From NCBI GenBank assembly GCA_945492935.1, contig CALYVE010000014.1, positions 1 to 12,892 on the forward strand: 12,892 bases of DNA, written 5' to 3'. The notes beneath the pieces were generated by a model, which was not told the DNA's origin, ran no database searches, and was given only the letters and a program-made list of their open reading frames with translations. This stretch comes from an uncultured Lachnospiraceae bacterium. Lineage in GTDB: Bacteria; Bacillota; Clostridia; Lachnospirales; Lachnospiraceae. Within the stretch, counting starts at the first letter, position 1. Each line of letters opens with the position of its first letter. Below, one piece after another: positions 1 through 8,137 of the stretch. The position numbers and the translations under genes are program-made.

Positions 1-1575
1 AGCCTTCACGCCCTTTATTGCTGCACATTCCTGTACTGCCTTAACTGATGCGGCAAGATCAAGCGGGTCTACCGTAATAATTTTTTTGAGACCAATACCT
101 TCTAATATTTTGACAATGCTGACCTTGTCAACAATATTCCCCATCATGTTTAATCCGGTACCGGGATGCGGCTGATGGCCTGTCATTGCAGTTGTTGAGT
201 TGTCAAGTACACACAAAATCATGTCTGCATCGTTATAAACAGCATTAACAACGCCTGTGATTCCCGATGCAAAGAACGTTGAATCTCCGATAAATGCAAA
301 TGTTGTTCCATCCGGATCTACCCAATGGAAGCCCTGTGCCATTGTGACCCCTGCCCCCATACAAAGACATGTATCAACCATATCAAGCGGCATTGCATTT
401 CCCAACGTGTAGCAGCCAATATCTCCGCAATAGTATGCTTTTTTCCCCTTCATCGCCTGCTTAACAGAATAGAAGGATGCTCTGTGAGGACAACCTGCAC
501 AAAGAACCGGAGGTCTTACAGGCAACGTCGGAGTATCTTCCGTGTCAATGGTGTCAGTTTCCTTTGCAAGTCCCAAAAAGCATCCAATAATTGCTTTTGC
601 CTGATTCGCATCATTCTCTCCACTTGCAGGTACCACTCCATTAAGCTTGCCGGAAACCGCAATATCAAGATGATATTTTCCTGCAAGCTTCCATATATTT
701 TCTTCAAGGAACGGACTCAATTCTTCATAACAAAGAACCTCCTCCACGCCTTCTAATGCCTTTAACATAAACTTTTCCGGAAACGGATAAGGCGTTGCAA
801 CCTTAATCAAACGAACATCCGGATAATCCTTTAAAAATTCCTTCGCATACGCATAGCTTACACCACCGGCAGCAATCGCCTTTTTGGATGTACCGCTAAC
901 CGTATTGTATTTATATGTAGAGAAATCTTCTCCTATTTCCACATTTCGCTTTTCTATCATTGCATGATTTACATATGATAACTTCGGAAAAATAACCCAT
1001 TTTTTTGAATCCTTTACAAAGCTCTCATATTGCTTCGTCTCAAATGCATCCGGTATCTCTACGGAAGCATATGCATGACAAACTCTGGTCGTTGGTCTGA
1101 AAATAACCGGCGTACTGTATTTCTCGGAATATAAAAATGCATCCTGAATCATCTCAAACGCTTCCTCCGGCGAAGAAGGATCAAAGACAGGCACGCGGGC
1201 AAATTCTGCAAATCGTCTTGTATCCTGCTCTGTCTGTGACGAAATCGGACCGGGATCGTCTGCTGACACAACAACCATTCCGCCTTTTACGCCAACATAT
1301 GCAAGTGACATAAACGGATCGGAAGCAACATTAAGACCAACCTGCTTCATTGTAACCATACTTCTTGCGCCGCTGTATGCAGCTGCTGCCGCAACCTCCA
1401 TAGCGGCCTTCTCATTGACAGACCACTCAAGATGTACCCCTTCATGCGGATACTTCGCAATTGTTTCTATTATTTCTGATGACGGAGTTCCCGGATAACC
1501 CGATACAAGATTTACTCTGGCAGCCATTGCGCCAAGGGCGATTACTCCATTTCCCATTAAATAATCTTTTTTCAT
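1..1575 (-). CDS. iorA: Indolepyruvate:ferredoxin oxidoreductase, alpha subunit (3'-truncated by window edge)
   Basis: IorA with IorB oxidatively decarboxylates aryl-pyruvates from aromatic amino-acid transamination to aryl-acetyl-CoA. It uses thiamine diphosphate (TPP) and reduces ferredoxin in the cytoplasm. I translated the minus strand by hand from ATG at 1575; the frame stays open for 525 codons to base 1. The N-terminal pyrimidine-binding part has GYPGTPSSEI and then LEWSVNEKAA. The C-terminal TPP part has PPVLCAGCPHR, CGDIGCYTLG (residues about 383-392), GDSTFFASG (from about 430) and TGHQPHPGTG, all typical of IorA. The family is usually about 590-600 residues, so the C-terminal two-[4Fe-4S] ferredoxin domain lies outside the window. 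The Shine-Dalgarno GGAGT (1581-1585) is 5 nt from the ATG and directly follows the T-tract of the atpC terminator. iorB is expected next but cannot be seen. The identification is firm. Confidence 0.93.
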   Translation of the reverse strand, partial: MKKDYLMGNGVIALGAMAARVNLVSGYPGTPSSEIIETIAKYPHEGVHLEWSVNEKAAMEVAAAAAYSGARSMVTMKQVGLNVASDPFMSLAYVGVKGGMVVVSADDPGPISSQTEQDTRRFAEFARVPVFDPSSPEEAFEMIQDAFLYSEKYSTPVIFRPTTRVCHAYASVEIPDAFETKQYESFVKDSKKWVIFPKLSYVNHAMIEKRNVEIGEDFSTYKYNTVSGTSKKAIAAGGVSYAYAKEFLKDYPDVRLIKVATPYPFPEKFMLKALEGVEEVLCYEELSPFLEENIWKLAGKYHLDIAVSGKLNGVVPASGENDANQAKAIIGCFLGLAKETDTIDTEDTPTLPVRPPVLCAGCPHRASFYSVKQAMKGKKAYYCGDIGCYTLGNAMPLDMVDTCLCMGAGVTMAQGFHWVDPDGTTFAFIGDSTFFASGITGVVNAVYNDADMILCVLDNSTTAMTGHQPHPGTGLNMMGNIVDKVSIVKILEGIGLKKIITVDPLDLAASVKAVQECAAIKGVKA

Positions 1576-1585
1576 AATTCACTCC

Positions 1586-1630
1586 AAAAAAACGTTACCA
1601 TTCGAAACCTTCAGACCTCGAATGGTAACG
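1586..1630 (-). terminator. Intrinsic terminator of the atp operon
   Basis: A perfect 13-bp inverted repeat, CGTTACCATTCGA (1593-1605) and TCGAATGGTAACG (1618-1630), encloses a 12-nt loop. Read on the minus strand, the stem is followed at once by seven T (1592-1586). It begins 6 nt after the atpC stop codon, which fits the end of the ATP synthase operon. The T-tract touches the iorA ribosome binding site, leaving no room for an iorA promoter between them. Confidence 0.9.
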
Positions 1631-1636
1631 TATTTA

Positions 1637-2035
1637 TTATTTCTTTGTCATTTGCAAACGTAACATTGCACGCTTTAATGCAAGCTCCGCGCGGTTTTCA
1701 TCCTGACTGCTGTCACCAATTCTTCGTTCCGCACGAATTTTGGCTTCCTGTGCACGATGTGCATCAATCTCGTCCGGCCACTCAATACTCTCTGCAAGAA
1801 TCGTAATTGAATCACCTAAAATTTCTGCAAAGCCGGAATGTAACGCTGCTTCTTTTGTTCCTTCAGCATTGACCATCTTTAATACGCCGGGCGCAATCAC
1901 GACTGTCATTGGGATATGTCTTGGATATACACCGATAATACCCTCAATTGTATTAAATTCAAGAAAAGACAATTCGCCCTCAAAGAACACGCGGTCCGGC
2001 GCAATAATCTTAACCATCATTGTATTATCTGCCAT
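1637..2035 (-). CDS. atpC: F1Fo ATP synthase, epsilon subunit
   Basis: Epsilon belongs to the F1 central stalk. It binds gamma and the c ring and can inhibit ATP hydrolysis through its C-terminal helices. The 132-residue product has the usual length. The N-terminal beta-sandwich (about 1-85) includes MVKIIAPDRVFFEGE, the IIGVYPRHIPM stretch and an HSGFAEI-type strand. The C-terminal helical hairpin (about 86-132) is rich in Ala, Arg and Glu. The ATG at 2035 has GGGAGGAG a few bases upstream, and only 14 nt separate it from the atpD stop. It is the last gene of the operon and is followed by a strong terminator. Confidence 0.97.
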   Translation of the reverse strand: MADNTMMVKIIAPDRVFFEGELSFLEFNTIEGIIGVYPRHIPMTVVIAPGVLKMVNAEGTKEAALHSGFAEILGDSITILAESIEWPDEIDAHRAQEAKIRAERRIGDSSQDENRAELALKRAMLRLQMTKK

Positions 2036-2049
2036 GTGACTCCTCCCTG

Positions 2050-3441
2050 TTACTTACACTTTGCAAGTACGTCCTCAATACCGCCGGCATTCAAGAAATA
2101 ACTCTCAGGTATATCATCATGCTTACCTTCAAGAATTTCCTTAAAGCTCTGGATTGTCTCTGACAATGGAACATATTTACCCGGAAGACCCGTAAATTGT
2201 TCTGCTACATGGAACGGCTGAGAAAGGAACTTCTGAACCTTACGTGCTCTTGCAACAACAACCTTGTCTTCCTCTGAAAGCTCATCCATACCAAGAATTG
2301 CAATAATATCCTGCAATTCCTTGTATTTCTGAAGAATCTCCTGCACACCACGTGCAACCTTATAATGCTCTTCACCAACAACACGCGGATCCAAAATACG
2401 AGATGTCGACTCCAACGGATCAACCGCCGGATAAATACCAAGCTCTACGATAGAACGCGATAATACGGTTGTCGCATCCAGGTGGGCAAATGTTGTTGCC
2501 GGAGCCGGATCCGTCAAGTCATCCGCAGGTACGTAAACGGCCTGAACAGATGTGATAGAACCATTCTTTGTCGATGTGATACGCTCCTGCAGCGCACCCA
2601 TCTCTGTCTGTAAGGTTGGCTGGTAACCAACGGCGGACGGTACACGGCCAAGCAACGCCGAAACCTCCGAACCAGCCTGTGTAAAACGGAAAATATTATC
2701 AATAAAGAGCAACACGTCTTTTCCGATTTTATCACGGAAATATTCCGCCATCGTAAGTCCGGTAAGACCGACTCTCATTCTTGCTCCAGGTGGCTCATTC
2801 ATCTGACCAAATACCATCGTTGTCTTATTGATAACACCGGACTCGATCATTTCATAATACAAGTCATTTCCTTCTCTTGTACGCTCACCAACACCGGTAA
2901 ATACGGAATATCCGCCATGTTCCGTTGCGATATTTGTAATCAATTCCTGAATCAGAACTGTCTTACCAACACCGGCACCGCCAAACAGACCGATCTTTCC
3001 GCCTTTCTGGTATGGGCAAAGCAAATCAACAACCTTGATACCTGTCTCAAGAATCTCGGTATCCGTAGCCTGTTCTTTAAACTCCGGTGCCTTCCTGTGA
3101 ATCGGAAGGTATGTTTCTACTTCCGGAGCAGGCTTATTATCGATAGGCTGACCAAGAACGTTGAACATACGTCCAAGCGTTTCTTCACCTACAGGAATTG
3201 TAATCGGAGCACCTGTACCAACAGCTTCCATTCCTCTTACAAGACCATCCGTAGGACCCATCGCTATACATCGAACTGTATCATCACCAAGATGTTGTGC
3301 AACCTCGGCGTACAGTGTATCACCGCTGTTTGTCTTGATTGTTATTGCATCGTAAATCTCCGGAAGTTTGCCGGCAGCAAACTTTGCATCGATAACGGCA
3401 CCAACAATCTGGGTGACTTTTCCTACATTTGTATCTGCCAT
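2050..3441 (-). CDS. atpD: F1Fo ATP synthase, beta subunit (catalytic)
   Basis: Beta carries the three catalytic sites of F1. The 463-residue product is full length. Visible motifs are the P-loop GGAGVGKT (154-161, Lys160), the catalytic glutamate in GVGERTREG (Glu186) followed by Arg187, the Walker B strand LLFIDN (244-249), and the mobile C-terminal DELSEED loop (386-392) that contacts gamma. The start MADTNVGKVTQIVG is typical of the family, and AAGGAG lies about 12 nt upstream of the ATG. It sits between atpG (44-nt gap) and atpC (14-nt gap). No key residue is missing. Confidence 0.99.
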   Translation of the reverse strand: MADTNVGKVTQIVGAVIDAKFAAGKLPEIYDAITIKTNSGDTLYAEVAQHLGDDTVRCIAMGPTDGLVRGMEAVGTGAPITIPVGEETLGRMFNVLGQPIDNKPAPEVETYLPIHRKAPEFKEQATDTEILETGIKVVDLLCPYQKGGKIGLFGGAGVGKTVLIQELITNIATEHGGYSVFTGVGERTREGNDLYYEMIESGVINKTTMVFGQMNEPPGARMRVGLTGLTMAEYFRDKIGKDVLLFIDNIFRFTQAGSEVSALLGRVPSAVGYQPTLQTEMGALQERITSTKNGSITSVQAVYVPADDLTDPAPATTFAHLDATTVLSRSIVELGIYPAVDPLESTSRILDPRVVGEEHYKVARGVQEILQKYKELQDIIAILGMDELSEEDKVVVARARKVQKFLSQPFHVAEQFTGLPGKYVPLSETIQSFKEILEGKHDDIPESYFLNAGGIEDVLAKCK

Positions 3442-3485
3442 TTTGCTTAAATCTCCTTATATTTCTTGCTTAATCCTCGCCATCA

Positions 3486-4343
3486 TCAGCTGATTGCATC
3501 TGCACCTGCTATAATCTCAGTTAACTCCTGAGTAATTGCACTCTGTCTTGCACGGTTGTACTTAAGAGACAGAGAATCAATCATGTCTTCTGCATTGCTT
3601 GTCGCAGAATCCATCGCCTGCATGCGAGCGCCGTTTTCACTGGCAACCGCCTCGAGCAATGCACCAAAAATAATATTTGACATATACTTTGGAATGACCT
3701 TATCCAAAACTTCCTCTTCCGATGGCTCAAAATTCATAAATGTCTTGTTGTCCACAGCTTCCGTATCAAAATCTTCCTCGCTAAGCGGAAGCAGCTTTAC
3801 AAGCTTCGGCTCTTGAGTTACCGTGTTTTTGAAGTTTGTATATGCAATATAAATCTCGCCAATTTCACCTTTCGAAAACTGCGTCAGAAGCTCCTTTGTG
3901 AGTGAAATTGCATCTGCAAAAATCGGCTCATTGACAACCTCTGACCGGTCGTCTGTAATGGAATAGCCTTTGCGAACAAGGCCTTCAATCCCCTTCTTGC
4001 CGATTGCATAGATATTTGTCTTATCCGGTTCGAATCCGGAATTTGCAACGAGCTTTACAATATTATTGTTGTAGCCGCCTGCCAGACCTCTGTTTGATGT
4101 AATAACAATTACGGCTTTCTTTTCGCAATCGTTGTCGCGCAGGTAACGATGCTCAACATTCTTTGTCTTAGCAAGGATAGAACATATGGTATCATAGAGC
4201 ATATTAAAATATGGTTTGTTGCTTTCAGCCTTACTTCTTGCCTTCTGTAATTTAACAGTTGCAACAAGCTTCATCGCTTTTGTAATCTGCTGAGTGCTTT
4301 GGACGCTTTCCTTGCGTCGCTTAATGTCTCTCATGGATGCCAA
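3486..4343 (-). CDS. atpG: F1Fo ATP synthase, gamma subunit
   Basis: Gamma is the rotating shaft linking the c ring to the alpha3beta3 hexamer. At 285 residues the length is normal. Both conserved coiled-coil ends are present: N-terminal MRDIKRRKESVQSTQQITKA and C-terminal LKYNRARQSAITQELTEI, with ITSNRGLAGGYN in the middle. The chosen start is TTG at 4343, because GAGGTGAT sits about 6 nt upstream. The ATG three codons later (4334) would give 282 residues but lies too far from that site for good spacing. Both starts keep the conserved N-terminus. The gene sits between atpA and atpD in standard order. Confidence 0.97.
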   Translation of the reverse strand: MASMRDIKRRKESVQSTQQITKAMKLVATVKLQKARSKAESNKPYFNMLYDTICSILAKTKNVEHRYLRDNDCEKKAVIVITSNRGLAGGYNNNIVKLVANSGFEPDKTNIYAIGKKGIEGLVRKGYSITDDRSEVVNEPIFADAISLTKELLTQFSKGEIGEIYIAYTNFKNTVTQEPKLVKLLPLSEEDFDTEAVDNKTFMNFEPSEEEVLDKVIPKYMSNIIFGALLEAVASENGARMQAMDSATSNAEDMIDSLSLKYNRARQSAITQELTEIIAGADAIS

Positions 4344-4379
4344 GTTATATCACCTCACCGAATAAACATTTTTCCATGA

Positions 4380-5882
4380 CTAAAATGTTTCTTTAAACTC
4401 TGTAATCGCCTGCACTAATGTCTTCTCGATTTCTTCTGTAAGCTTCTTCTCTGTACGAATACCCTCAAAGATTTCAGGATATTTTGTTGAAACATACTCG
4501 AATAATCCGCTCTCAAATTCAAGAACACGATCTACCGGAATATCAAGAAGATACTTACGCGTTGCAGCATAGATAATTACAACCTGCTTTTCAACCGGCA
4601 TCGGCTTATACTGCGGTTGCTTAAGCATTTCCTTAATTCTCTCACCTTGTGCAAGCTTCTCTTTTGTATCGTCATCAAGTTCAGATCCAAACTGAGAGAA
4701 TGCAGCAAGCTCTCTATACTGGGCAAGCTCCACACGAATCGGAGAAGCAAGCTTCTTCATAGCATTAATCTGTGCGGCACCTCCAACTCGTGATACAGAC
4801 AAACCTGCGTTTACGGCCGGACGGAAGCCTGAATTAAACATCTCTGTCTCAAGATAAATCTGTCCATCTGTGATAGAGATAACATTCGTAGGAATATATG
4901 CAGATACGTCACCGGCCTGAGTCTCGATAATCGGAAGTGCTGTTAAAGAACCTCCTCCGAGCTCGTCTGATAACTTTGCTGCACGCTCCAAAAGTCTTGA
5001 ATGTAAGTAGAATACATCACCCGGATATGCCTCACGTCCAGGTGGTCTTCGAAGAAGCAATGACAGTGTACGATATGCAGTCGCATGCTTACTCAAATCA
5101 TCATACACTACAAGTACGTCCTTGCCTTCCTCCATCCATTCTTCACCAATCGCACATCCCGCGTATGGTGCAATATACTGTAATGGTGCAAGCTCACTGG
5201 CTGTCGAAGCAACGATTGTTGTATACTCCATGGCACCATATTCTGTTAATGTTTTTACAATGTTTGCAACGGTTGAAGCCTTCTGACCGATAGCAACATA
5301 AATACAGTTTACACCCTGACCCTTCTGGTTGATAATCGTGTCAACGGCAATCGCTGTCTTACCGGTCTGTCTGTCACCGATAATCAGCTCTCTTTGTCCA
5401 CGACCGATTGGAACCATGGCGTCAATCGCCTTGATACCTGTCTGAAGTGGTGTATCTACAGATTTACGGGAGATAACACCTGACGCTACTCTCTCAATCT
5501 GTCTTGTTTTTGTTGTCTCGATTGGGCCTTTGCCATCAATAGGCTGTCCCAAAGCATTAACGACACGACCTAACATCGCGTCACCTACAGGAACCTCTAC
5601 AACTCGACCTGTAGTTTTCACTATGTCACCCTCGTTGATATTCTTTGAATCACCGAGTAAAACGGCACCAACATTGTCCTCCTCAAGGTTCAGCACCATA
5701 CCGAATACTTCACCCGGGAATTCAAGAAGTTCGCCCTGCATAGCATTTTCAAGACCATGAATACGTGCGATACCGTCGGCTACCTGGATAACCGTTCCCA
5801 CATCCGATGTCTCTAATTTCGTCTGATAGTTTTTGATTTGCTCTTTGATAACGGAGCTAATCTCTTCCGGTTTTAAATTCAT
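4380..5882 (-). CDS. atpA: F1Fo ATP synthase, alpha subunit
   Basis: Alpha forms the non-catalytic nucleotide sites of F1 and supplies the arginine finger to beta. From ATG at 5882 the product is 500 residues and begins MNLKPEEISSVIKEQI, the usual family N-terminus. The P-loop GDRQTGKT is at 169-176, and the arginine finger is Arg365 in SVSRVGG. An upstream in-frame TTG at 5888 would add Met-Ser; it is closer to the GAAGGTG ribosome binding site, so the true start could be either. The gene follows atpH by about 20 nt. The helical C-terminal domain is complete. Confidence 0.98.
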   Translation of the reverse strand: MNLKPEEISSVIKEQIKNYQTKLETSDVGTVIQVADGIARIHGLENAMQGELLEFPGEVFGMVLNLEEDNVGAVLLGDSKNINEGDIVKTTGRVVEVPVGDAMLGRVVNALGQPIDGKGPIETTKTRQIERVASGVISRKSVDTPLQTGIKAIDAMVPIGRGQRELIIGDRQTGKTAIAVDTIINQKGQGVNCIYVAIGQKASTVANIVKTLTEYGAMEYTTIVASTASELAPLQYIAPYAGCAIGEEWMEEGKDVLVVYDDLSKHATAYRTLSLLLRRPPGREAYPGDVFYLHSRLLERAAKLSDELGGGSLTALPIIETQAGDVSAYIPTNVISITDGQIYLETEMFNSGFRPAVNAGLSVSRVGGAAQINAMKKLASPIRVELAQYRELAAFSQFGSELDDDTKEKLAQGERIKEMLKQPQYKPMPVEKQVVIIYAATRKYLLDIPVDRVLEFESGLFEYVSTKYPEIFEGIRTEKKLTEEIEKTLVQAITEFKETF

Positions 5883-5906
5883 GGACAACGAACACCTTCT
5901 TTCTTG

Positions 5907-6446
5907 TTAAGCGTTAACCAAAGTTTTTGAGAGCTTCTCAAGCTTCGTCTTGATACTGCTGTCAACAACTCTGTCTTCTATTCTGATGACCAAACCGCCA
6001 ATCAAAGATGGATCCTCCTGATAAGACATTTCCATCTTTTCATAACCGGTTGTTTCAATCAATCTGTTTTCTATTGCTGCCTTTTGCGCAGCAGATAATG
6101 CAACCGCACTGGTAACACTTGCAACACCGATATTTTTGTACTTCTTAACGCACTTGATAAAGTAGGAAAGAACAGACGAAAGCTTGCTGCTATGTCCCTT
6201 TTCTACAACCATTGCGATAAGGCCTTCCATCTCGGTTGATAAACGTCCGCCAAATGTTGTCTGAACGACTGCTTTTTTTTCTTGCTTGCTCATCTGTGGA
6301 TGATCAAGCAGTTTAATAAAATCCGGAGACTTGGCAAAAATGTCCAAAAGAGCCTTTGCCTCATCAAGAAGCACATCTACCTTGTTCTCCTCAACAGCAA
6401 GCTCAAAGAGCGCATTTCCATAGGTTATATCTACTTGTTTAGCCAT
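5907..6446 (-). CDS. atpH: F1Fo ATP synthase, delta subunit (OSCP-type)
   Basis: Delta joins the peripheral stalk (b) to the top of F1. The 179-residue product has the six-helix N-terminal domain (about 1-105, with ITYGNALFELA near the start). It also has the diagnostic C-terminal stretch DPSLIGGLVIRIEDRVVDSS, which resembles the family's DPSLIGG-x-V-I-R signature. The ATG at 6446 lies inside the end of atpF, a 16-nt overlap, which indicates translational coupling of the two peripheral-stalk subunits. Confidence 0.97.
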   Translation of the reverse strand: MAKQVDITYGNALFELAVEENKVDVLLDEAKALLDIFAKSPDFIKLLDHPQMSKQEKKAVVQTTFGGRLSTEMEGLIAMVVEKGHSSKLSSVLSYFIKCVKKYKNIGVASVTSAVALSAAQKAAIENRLIETTGYEKMEMSYQEDPSLIGGLVIRIEDRVVDSSIKTKLEKLSKTLVNA

Positions 6447-7015
6447 GTATCATCACCCATTTCCTTTAAGGTCTCATCTATGAGCTGTGCCTGCTTCTCA
6501 TCATCCAAGGAACCGGAAACGAATTTACCCGCCATCGCCGTCGCCACGCCGATAATTTCCTGCTTCACTTCATCCTTTACACGATTCTTCTCAAGATCCG
6601 CCTCTGTGTTGGCTCTTGAAATAATACGAGAAGCCTCTTCCTTTGCATCTGCGATAATCGCTTCTTCATTTTTGACCGCCTTCTTACGGGCAGCGGCGAG
6701 AATCTCACCTACCTCTGTATCGGCATTTTTGATTTTCTCCTCATATTCTGCCTTGAGCTTTGAAGCATCTTCTCTATCCTTAGCAGCGCTTGCAATATCG
6801 TTCTGAATTTTTGCCTGTCGCTCGTCCAGTACTTTGCGTACCGGCTTAATCAAAACATAAGACAGGAACATGAACAATAAGAATACCGCAATACCCTGAA
6901 TCAGAATATCGAAAAGAAGCTGTGCATCCAGGCCGAAAATTCTGCCTGTCGACTCGCTCTCGACAGTCGCTGTATCAGCAGCGAATCTGATCAATGTACG
7001 AAAGGTACCTATCAC
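6431..7015 (-). CDS. atpF: F1Fo ATP synthase, b subunit (peripheral stalk)
   Basis: Subunit b anchors the stator. The 194-residue product has one membrane segment (about 33-56, LLFDILIQGIAVFLLFMFLS region), then the conserved KPVRKVLDERQAKI and a long charged coiled coil to about residue 175. The start codon is GTG at 7015, with an excellent GGAGG 7 nt upstream and no better in-frame alternative. This gives about 30 residues before the membrane span, longer than in many bacterial b subunits, and that segment includes a Ser/Thr/Glu-rich run. It is preceded by atpE at 15 nt and overlaps atpH by 16 nt. Confidence 0.95.
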   Translation of the reverse strand: MIGTFRTLIRFAADTATVESESTGRIFGLDAQLLFDILIQGIAVFLLFMFLSYVLIKPVRKVLDERQAKIQNDIASAAKDREDASKLKAEYEEKIKNADTEVGEILAAARKKAVKNEEAIIADAKEEASRIISRANTEADLEKNRVKDEVKQEIIGVATAMAGKFVSGSLDDEKQAQLIDETLKEMGDDTWLNK

Positions 7016-7030
7016 CGTAAGTCCTCCTTT

Positions 7031-7291
7031 TTACTTGCCAAAAGGCTTTACGAACATGAGCAAAAGAGCAACAACAAGACCATAAAGACCTGTTGTCTCT
7101 GCAACTGCCTGACCGAGAAGCATTGTTGACATGATGTCACCCTTAGCGCCCGGGTTACGTCCTACCGCTGAAGCACCATAACCTGCTGCGATTCCCTGAC
7201 CGATACCAGGTCCGATACCTGAACATACCGCAATTCCTGCACCAATTGCAGAACACGCACTTACTAATCCTTCTACATGAACTTCATTCAT
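7031..7291 (-). CDS. atpE: F1Fo ATP synthase, c subunit, with sodium-binding signature
   Basis: Subunit c forms the rotor ring that carries the coupling ion. The 86-residue product is a two-helix hairpin (about 9-40 and 53-80) joined by the polar loop ARG-type motif VGRNPGAKGD. Pro28 lies in GIGPGIGQG, Gln32 in the same motif, and Val63, Glu65, Thr66, Thr67 and Tyr70 in QAVAETTGLYG. These positions coincide without gaps with the sodium ligands described for the Ilyobacter tartaricus c ring (Gln32, Val63, Glu65, Ser66, Thr67, Tyr70), with Ser66 replaced by Thr. I therefore infer sodium coupling. GGAGG lies 8 nt before the ATG. Confidence 0.97.
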   Translation of the reverse strand: MNEVHVEGLVSACSAIGAGIAVCSGIGPGIGQGIAAGYGASAVGRNPGAKGDIMSTMLLGQAVAETTGLYGLVVALLLMFVKPFGK

Positions 7292-7333
7292 TTTAAATTC
7301 CTCCGTTTTTCATATAATATAAAATTTACAACA

Positions 7334-8065
7334 TTAACCTTCAACGTTTCGCTTGTCAGCAACAAATGTCATTGTCAACATACAGAATACGTATGCCTGA
7401 ATTGCTCCTGAGAACAAGTCAAAATACACATGAAGTGCTGACGGAATACCAAACTTGAAGAAGATTGGAAGCATGCCATAATATAAAGCCATCATTACAG
7501 TACCCGCCATTACGTTACCAAACAAACGCAAGGATAACGATATCGGTGTTGCGAATTCGCTGATTACGTTGATTGGGAAGAACAGAAAAATCGGCTCAAA
7601 CAATGATTTGAACGCTCCCCATTTCTGATAGCGAATCGCTGCATACTGTATCATAACAAATGATACGAGTGCAATACAAAGGGTTGTACCATAATCAGCT
7701 GTCGGTGGTCGCAAACCGAACAAACCTGAAATGTTCGAAAAAATAACAAACAGGAACAACGTACCAATATAATTGATATATTTTTTGCCGGCTTTGCCCA
7801 TCGCACCGTGAACGAAGCTGTCCAAAGTACTTATTGCAAGCTCCACGCCTGTAGCAAATTTGCTTGGCACATCTCTTTTCTTTAATACACTTCTCCTTGC
7901 TGCAATCGCAAGAGCTATTATCGTGATAAAGATAATGAGCGTGCATACATGCGTTGTGGTGATATACACCTTTGCGCCAAAGAAATTAATCTCATAAAGC
8001 TCGTGAATATAGAAATCAACATCTTTCTGAGCTAAACTAACTCCGATGGCTACACTACCTGCCAT
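7334..8065 (-). CDS. atpB: F1Fo ATP synthase, a subunit
   Basis: Subunit a forms the two half-channels that deliver ions to the c ring. The 243-residue product is strongly hydrophobic, with segments near 40-56, 96-118, 128-144, 155-175, 182-200 and 212-235. The essential stator arginine is Arg180 in ISLSLRLFGNVMAG, and the C-terminal segment LFSGAIQAYVFCMLTMTFV is typical. The ATG at 8065 has a perfect AAGGAGG (8080-8074) 8 nt upstream. A 117-nt gap to atpI carries a possible internal promoter and two hairpins. Confidence 0.97.
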   Translation of the reverse strand: MAGSVAIGVSLAQKDVDFYIHELYEINFFGAKVYITTTHVCTLIIFITIIALAIAARRSVLKKRDVPSKFATGVELAISTLDSFVHGAMGKAGKKYINYIGTLFLFVIFSNISGLFGLRPPTADYGTTLCIALVSFVMIQYAAIRYQKWGAFKSLFEPIFLFFPINVISEFATPISLSLRLFGNVMAGTVMMALYYGMLPIFFKFGIPSALHVYFDLFSGAIQAYVFCMLTMTFVADKRNVEG

Positions 8066-8089
8066 ATGCTCACCCTCCTTTACTTAGTA

Positions 8090-8124
8090 TTTTTTTATAT
8101 CAAGAGTGTCGTTCACTCTGTCAA
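8090..8124 (-). promoter_or_regulatory. Possible internal promoter ahead of atpB, with a dyad in its spacer
   Basis: On the minus strand a consensus -35 TTGACA lies at 8124-8119 and TATAAA at 8099-8094. The spacer is 19 bp, long for sigma-A; with 17 bp the -10 would be the poorer GATATA. The spacer holds an inverted repeat, AGAGTG and CACTCT, with a 5-nt centre (8103-8119), which could be an operator. A start near 8087 would leave a leader of about 22 nt including the atpB ribosome binding site. This is sequence inference only. Confidence 0.4.
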
Positions 8125-8137
8125 ACATTTACAATCT

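Noticed and set aside
325..756. Plus-strand open frame across iorA
   Set aside because: It lies opposite well-conserved IorA motifs, has a Cys/Arg-rich low-complexity translation and no ribosome binding site; it is a shadow of the real gene.
2917..3450. Long plus-strand open frame opposite atpD
   Set aside because: The minus strand here encodes an unmistakable beta subunit with all motifs. The plus translation has no recognisable family features.
6282..6806. Plus-strand open frame opposite atpH and atpF
   Set aside because: The Ser/Ala-rich translation mirrors the Glu/Ala-rich coiled coil of atpF in the complementary strand; there is no independent support.
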